64,000 nt of DNA, taken from NCBI RefSeq assembly GCF_963678835.1, contig NZ_OY787469.1, positions 2,170,001 through 2,234,000 of the forward strand, written 5' to 3'. Of the stretch, positions 60,392 through 64,000 are shown one piece after another; position 1 is the first letter of the stretch, and every line of letters begins with the position of its first letter. Made by a program: the position numbers and the translations under genes. Source of the DNA: an uncultured Desulfuromonas sp. Its GTDB lineage: Bacteria > Desulfobacterota > Desulfuromonadia > Desulfuromonadales > Desulfuromonadaceae. Under the pieces are notes generated by a model that made no database searches, was not told the DNA's origin, and worked only from the letters and a program-made list of their open reading frames with translations.

Positions 60392-60428
60392 CATTGTGTG
60401 GGGAGGGGCTGCAGCCCCCCCCACAATG
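60392..60428 (-). terminator. Strong GC-rich hairpin between pseudopilin genes
   Basis: CATTGTGTGGGG..GGGGCTGCAGCCCC..CCCCACAATG forms a long stem. No T-run follows, so it may instead be an RNA-stabilising or processing element that sets pilin stoichiometry. Confidence 0.5.
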
Positions 60429-60456
60429 TTGAACCAAGATCTAATTGGCGGATTTC

Positions 60457-61584
60457 TTAAAAGTCACCAGCGTCGATGTTAGCGTTTGCCGGATCAATCG
60501 CCCAGAAATCGGAATCGTCAGCCGGGTACATGTGACCTTCGGGGCACATGGTGGCATACTGGAATTTTTCCTGAGCTCCGAAAGTCAGCACGCGGGTTTT
60601 GATGCCGGCCGGGGCAACGTCAATGGTGCCCTTGTTGCCGCTGAATGTTGCCGCCGTAATGCCGCCGGAAGTAGCGTCCTGCAGGTCGGCTTCATCATCT
60701 TCGGTGTAGCCGTAGGCAACGTACTGAATACCGGTAATTTCGCTTGCCATGTCAGTAATTTCAGGAGTCGTTTCGTCCAGACGGTCAACCGTGGATTGAA
60801 GACGGGGCACGATCAGGTTGTAATCGTTATAGGTAATATTGTCGGCATTCTGGATGCCGCCGGGGCAATGGGCCGCGTTGGACACCAGGCCGGAGGTGAC
60901 CAGGCCGTTTTCCGGACCGAATCCTAAGACAATACGGCCAAGGAAATCGGCTTCGCCAAAGCCGGTCAGTGTATCCGTGACCCATGAACCATTCGAATCG
61001 ACGCCCATGCCCGACATCATGACCGCAAAAGTGCCCGTAGTGTAATCCACGCTCGTGGGGATGACCTCTTCCATGGGGTTGCCTTCCGCTGTTACCGTCA
61101 TGTTGTCATAGGCGTTGAGATTGAACACCTTCTTGATACCCATGTCGGCCAGTTCCTGAGCTTCGCTCGCATTAAGATAGTGAATTGTTGGAGCGACGCG
61201 ATTGCCGAATTCTTCCGCTAGAGTTTCCTGGCCATTGTCCGGGTCGCCGTCGCTGATGGTGGGGATAGCGTATGTTGCGGCATCCCAATCGGTGCCATCC
61301 ACGGAAACAAGGTTGGTCAGTTTGCTGGGGAAGTTGCCGGTCCTTTCAAAATAGGCGGCAGCCATCTGGATGGTGCGATTCTGGTTGCTGTCGCATACCG
61401 TATCTACCGCGCTGCTGGAGATACCGGCCAGGCGCGGTGCGACCATGGCGATCAGGAAGCCCATGATGGTCAGAACCACGAGGATTTCGAGCAGGGTGAA
61501 ACCGGACTCGCCGATTTTACGGCGTTGACGCATTTTTCGTTGTTTTTGCAGCAAGGTGTGCAGTTTCATTGCGATTGAAGACAT
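60457..61584 (-). CDS. GspG-like pseudopilin, extended
   Basis: 375 residues from ATG 61584 with AGGAAG upstream. A basic leader of about 28 residues ends in GESG, then the FTLLEILVVLTIMGFLIAMVAPRLAG helix. The rest is an extended, mostly beta/acidic region without the usual compact GspG ending; Asp-rich stretches (SDGDPDNGQETL, EDDEADLQDATSGG) may bind calcium. C-terminal FWAIDPANANIDAGDF. First pilin gene of the operon and probably the major subunit. The length of 375 is well above normal for GspG. Confidence 0.88.
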   Translation of the reverse strand: MSSIAMKLHTLLQKQRKMRQRRKIGESGFTLLEILVVLTIMGFLIAMVAPRLAGISSSAVDTVCDSNQNRTIQMAAAYFERTGNFPSKLTNLVSVDGTDWDAATYAIPTISDGDPDNGQETLAEEFGNRVAPTIHYLNASEAQELADMGIKKVFNLNAYDNMTVTAEGNPMEEVIPTSVDYTTGTFAVMMSGMGVDSNGSWVTDTLTGFGEADFLGRIVLGFGPENGLVTSGLVSNAAHCPGGIQNADNITYNDYNLIVPRLQSTVDRLDETTPEITDMASEITGIQYVAYGYTEDDEADLQDATSGGITAATFSGNKGTIDVAPAGIKTRVLTFGAQEKFQYATMCPEGHMYPADDSDFWAIDPANANIDAGDF

Positions 61585-61791
61585 TACTTTTCTTCCTTTC
61601 GGAGTGTGTAGCCTGTTGTTCGCTCTCCGAACCGACATATGGCTTTTCGATTGATTCTCTTTTCTGCCTAAGTATGCTCCGCCGGGTACTCCGGCCGGGC
61701 GCGTCTCCCTTTAGACGCGTGGTGCCATAAGCCCGTCTGCAGCCGGGCGGTGTGAAATAATTTGATTGAGCCCTTTTGCAGGGATTTAGGC

Positions 61792-62064
61792 TCAGGAAAG
61801 CACCTGGTCGGCGGCAATGCGCGGTGGCCGGGCCACGGTGATGCCGTCCCAATCGTTGTCGAGTGGGGAAAGAAGTTCTTTGACGGCTTCGCGTGGCACA
61901 TTGAGAGCCTGGCTGATTCCGGCGTAGCCGAACAGGTGAGGCTCGCCTGGAGTAGCATGCTGCATGGAGGCGTTGATGTAGTCTTCAATGCGTAGCGCCA
62001 GATTGCGTTGCTCATTTTCCCCTCTGTAAGGCCCTGGCGAGATGTGGACTGGATAGAGATACAT
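61792..62064 (-). CDS. Small hypothetical protein at the head of the secretion operon
   Basis: 90 residues from ATG 62064 with GGAGGG 6 bases upstream, a very good start. No signal peptide. It reads as a soluble helical protein (NEQRNLALRIEDYINASMQ, LFGYAGISQALNVPREAVKELLSPL); the segment ISQALNVPREAVKELLS resembles a helix-turn-helix, so a small regulator is possible. No family recognised. It lies 207 bases upstream of the first pilin. Confidence 0.6.
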   Translation of the reverse strand: MYLYPVHISPGPYRGENEQRNLALRIEDYINASMQHATPGEPHLFGYAGISQALNVPREAVKELLSPLDNDWDGITVARPPRIAADQVLS

Positions 62065-62990
62065 GGCGTTCCCTCCTTTACTGTTCTGTTTTTTTCTTTG
62101 TTCCTCGAACGACCTTCTTCACAAAGTGTTGTAGATGGTCGCATCAGTTGTGATTGCTTTGTTTTTTCAGCCTGTTCGTTAAAGACGATGGATGTTGATC
62201 CTCGTTTTTTAGATGCTACTGATCTTTTTGATGTCATTCCCGCGCAGGCGAGAATCCATTTTCAACAATGGAATAGCTCCTCGCCTGCGCGAGGATGGCG
62301 ATTGACCTCAACGTTTTGTTTTGGAGGTACTTTCAGTGCATTGTGGTTTGTTCTGCTTTTCTGGCAACGCCGCTCCGGCAAAAGGGCAGAGCGCTTTTTG
62401 CCGGTTTCGGCGACATGCCGATGGTCTCTTTTTATGGCGTAGTAGGCGTTGTTGTCCGCTGCGTCGGCAACGGGCCAAGCCGGGCGTTTTTTAGCGATGA
62501 AAGACTGATGACGGATCAGGTGAAAATTGTGGATAGGCGCCTTCCCTCTTGATGGGGAGGTGGTGCCTGAGAAGGAATCGCCAACGGTGGTGTTGTGATA
62601 TGTCATATCTGGTCTCCGTAATGACATCCATCGTTCGCCCACCGAACCGACTGGAGTATTTTGATTTTTTTTGCTGACGGGTCTGTTTTATGACGCCGTT
62701 CTGTTTATTCAACTATTAACGTGTTTGCACTATTAAACGCATATCAATTTTTTATTCACCCATGGACTCGAAGGATCTTTTTCTGTCGTCCGCTGGAGAG
62801 AAGGGCGGGGCTGTATCCAGTCTGACATTGTCGTTTGTGGTATTCCGGCCTTGTTTCCATCGCGTGCCCCCCATTTTCACCATTGCACATCGTCCCCACA
62901 AGGCCACCACGGCTTATTTTCTGTACAGTGCTGATTGGGGGCGGCCTGGAAAGCAGCCTGGAATCTCGTTTGTGTTTCTGGAAACAGCCC
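62065..62990. other. Intergenic region with one large inverted repeat
   Basis: About 930 bp without a convincing gene. At 62232-62298 there is a palindrome (ATTCCCGCGCAGGCGAG .. CTCGCCTGCGCGAGG) of the type common as dispersed intergenic repeats. Minus-strand (62262-62642) and plus-strand (62762-63001) open frames have no ribosome binding site or family resemblance. Confidence 0.55.
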
Positions 62991-63191
62991 CTAACCGTTA
63001 GCTATCTGAAAGTTCACGACATATCGATATTCTTTGCCGCAACGTAAAATAATCTCTTTTTGACCGCGTTTAAGGATGCGCATGTCAACCTGAATCTGGC
63101 CGTAACCATCGTGACTCAATAACTCGTCGAGCAGGCTTTCGAGCTTATGTTTGACCGGTACGACATCCGCACGTATTGCCATGTTGTGCAT
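62991..63191 (-). CDS. Small conserved-looking hypothetical protein
   Basis: 66 residues from ATG 63191 with GGGAGGGG 6 bases upstream. Charged and amphipathic: MAIRADVVPVKHKLESLLDELL, YGQIQVDMRILKRGQKEIILRCGKEYRYVVNFQ. It resembles small basic proteins present in Geobacter/Desulfuromonas genomes, but I cannot name a family. No membrane segment. Confidence 0.65.
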   Translation of the reverse strand: MHNMAIRADVVPVKHKLESLLDELLSHDGYGQIQVDMRILKRGQKEIILRCGKEYRYVVNFQIANG

Positions 63192-63506
63192 CTACAGCCC
63201 CTCCCGTGAAAACTATGAACATGAAAAGCAATTTCAATTAGCATTCAATGGTGAAGACTATAACGCTCCACGAAAGCTTTAGCAGTGATGAATATCACAT
63301 GAGAAATGATTTTATTTCTATGGTGACTTTTTTACGTTATATTTCGTTTCTTTGATAGGCAAATTATTATATTTCAAGTAGTTATGATGTGTTTACAGTT
63401 CTTATTGAGTTAAAAATATATTTAATTTTTGAGTGTTTCTTGTCTTTTTATGGGATTGGGGAGGGCAGAGAAGTTTTGCACGCGTCGTAATTTACTACTT
63501 GAATAC

Positions 63507-63625
63507 ACTCAATTTTGTCATCGAAGTGCCCCCCCCCTGTAGGAGCGGATTTATTCGCGAATTGTTCTGGTCCTTGATCCTTATCATGATGGGAATTCGC
63601 GACTGAAGTCGCTCCTGCAATAGAC
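63507..63625 (+). repeat. REP-type inverted repeat, copy 2
   Basis: Arms TGTAGGAGCGG and GTCGCTCCTGCA with inner TTCGCGAATT / AATTCGCGA; the same as the copy at 5171-5285, including the ATTTTGTCATCG flank. Confidence 0.8.
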
Positions 63626-63650
63626 AATTTCAATTATGCTGAAGTTCTAG

Positions 63651-63765
63651 CAGGATGTTGAAAAATAGCCTGTGGAACCCATGGACGAAGGACTAAAATT
63701 TTTAATCCCTCGATTTTGTAAGTAAGACGGAGATTACATTTTGGGCTTGCGTCGTTAAAGAGACA
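63651..63765 (-). repeat. Dispersed repeat family 1, copy I (partial)
   Basis: GCAGGATGTTGAAAAATAGCC, TGGAACCCATGGACG, CCTCGATTTTGTAAGTAAG and GGGCTTGCGTCGTTAAAGAG. The right terminal arm is missing and the internal hairpin is decayed. Confidence 0.7.
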
Positions 63766-63871
63766 AAATAATAGTTTTTTGTAACAACTTTTTTTAAAAA
63801 AAATGTCTGAGCATGAGGGGCACAACAGTTTTGCCTGTGCTTGAAGAGTTTTTTTGTGTGTCTGAAGATTA

Positions 63872-63912
63872 AAACAGCTGCCCCGGTCATAGCTCATGGC
63901 CGGGGCTTTTTA
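63872..63912 (-). terminator. Terminator for the gene at the right edge
   Basis: GCCCCGGTCAT / ATGGCCGGGGC stem with A- and T-runs on both sides, 13 bases from the minus-strand stop at 63925. Confidence 0.7.
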
Positions 63913-63924
63913 TAGAGAACTTGA

Positions 63925-64000
63925 TCAGGGGCTGCTTGGGGGTATTGGCGAGGAATACATCATAGCACAGGTGCGTCCGATCATGAGACCTTCAGTCTGT
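63925..64000 (-). CDS. Partial CDS (C-terminal 24 residues), unidentified
   Basis: A minus-strand open frame enters from the right edge and ends at the TGA 63927-63925 with ..TEGLMIGRTCAMMYSSPIPPSSP. The terminator directly after it supports a real gene end. Too little is visible to name it. Confidence 0.4.
   Translation of the reverse strand, partial: QTEGLMIGRTCAMMYSSPIPPSSP

Larger units (their letters stand above)
63192..63924. other. Repeat-rich gap before the end of the window
   Basis: About 730 bp without a gene. AT-rich in 63230-63440. It contains a REP-type copy (63507-63625), a partial family-1 copy (63651-63765) and a terminator (63872-63912). Confidence 0.7.

Noticed and set aside
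62262..62642. 126-codon minus-strand frame and overlapping plus-strand frames in 62.0-63.0 kb
   Set aside because: They cross a large palindrome and have odd composition with no ribosome binding site.

Overview
The window looks like the chromosome of a Gram-negative, anaerobic or microaerophilic delta-type proteobacterium, most likely a Desulfuromonas-like member of the Desulfuromonadales. This is an inference. It rests on the combination of an ErcA-type alcohol dehydrogenase with a sensor kinase, roadblock/Cache signalling proteins, a DUF3793 protein, an exported superoxide reductase, a TtpC-type TonB2 cluster, and a type II secretion or MSHA-like operon with very large pseudopilins. No rRNA or other taxonomic anchor is present; the only RNA gene seen is a tRNA-Gly(GCC).

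Layout. 1-4.5 kb: end of a lipoprotein gene, a TPR gene, and an overlapping ercA-like/histidine kinase pair. 4.5-9.5 kb: a repeat-rich gap, then a five-gene block (DUF4388, two roadblock-like, secreted Cache, Cache-TM-HAMP) that looks like a sensory module without a known output domain. 9.5-23.7 kb: an accessory island with at least four decayed REP-associated tyrosine transposases (RAYTs), an IS3 remnant, two integron-cassette-like attC sites without an integrase, a HAD hydrolase, a foreign AT-rich fragment (HD-GYP gene plus RND pump remnant, Campylobacterota-like), a soluble FIST-chemoreceptor clipped by a repeat insertion, a SRPBCC/MarR pair with a palindromic operator, and an RloC-like AAA ATPase/nuclease. 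23.7-36.3 kb: divergent ilvC/ilvY, a 0.5-kb direct duplication, an ArsC-like protein, a Na+/H+ antiporter, a sodium:solute symporter, tRNA-Gly, a complete IS4-family element with 9-bp target duplications, two tandem small membrane proteins, DUF3793, and a Tat-exported superoxide reductase. 36.5-46 kb: one transcription direction (minus) carrying a TonB-dependent receptor, an exported tetrapyrrole-methylase-like protein, an APC permease, and then a DUF3450/TtpC/ExbB/ExbD/TonB/TPR energy-transduction operon. 46.3-62 kb: a secretion operon (minus) with two pseudopilins, PilM/N, PilO, PilP-like, secretin, PilT- and GspE-type ATPases, GspF, a PPIase lipoprotein and several unknowns.

How they work together. 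The TonB2-like set would energise the adjacent outer-membrane receptor. The secretion operon has an inner-membrane platform, ATPases, a secretin and pseudopilins, which is enough for a dedicated exporter or pilus-like system. The ercA/kinase pair and the Cache/roadblock block are sensory.

The most striking non-coding feature is a dispersed palindromic repeat of about 150 bp with roughly nine copies. One copy is inserted inside another repeat, which indicates it is or was mobile; other copies truncate genes or supply their stop codon. A second family of about 170 bp, two REP-type copies and a CACGGAG family of intergenic repeats are also present.
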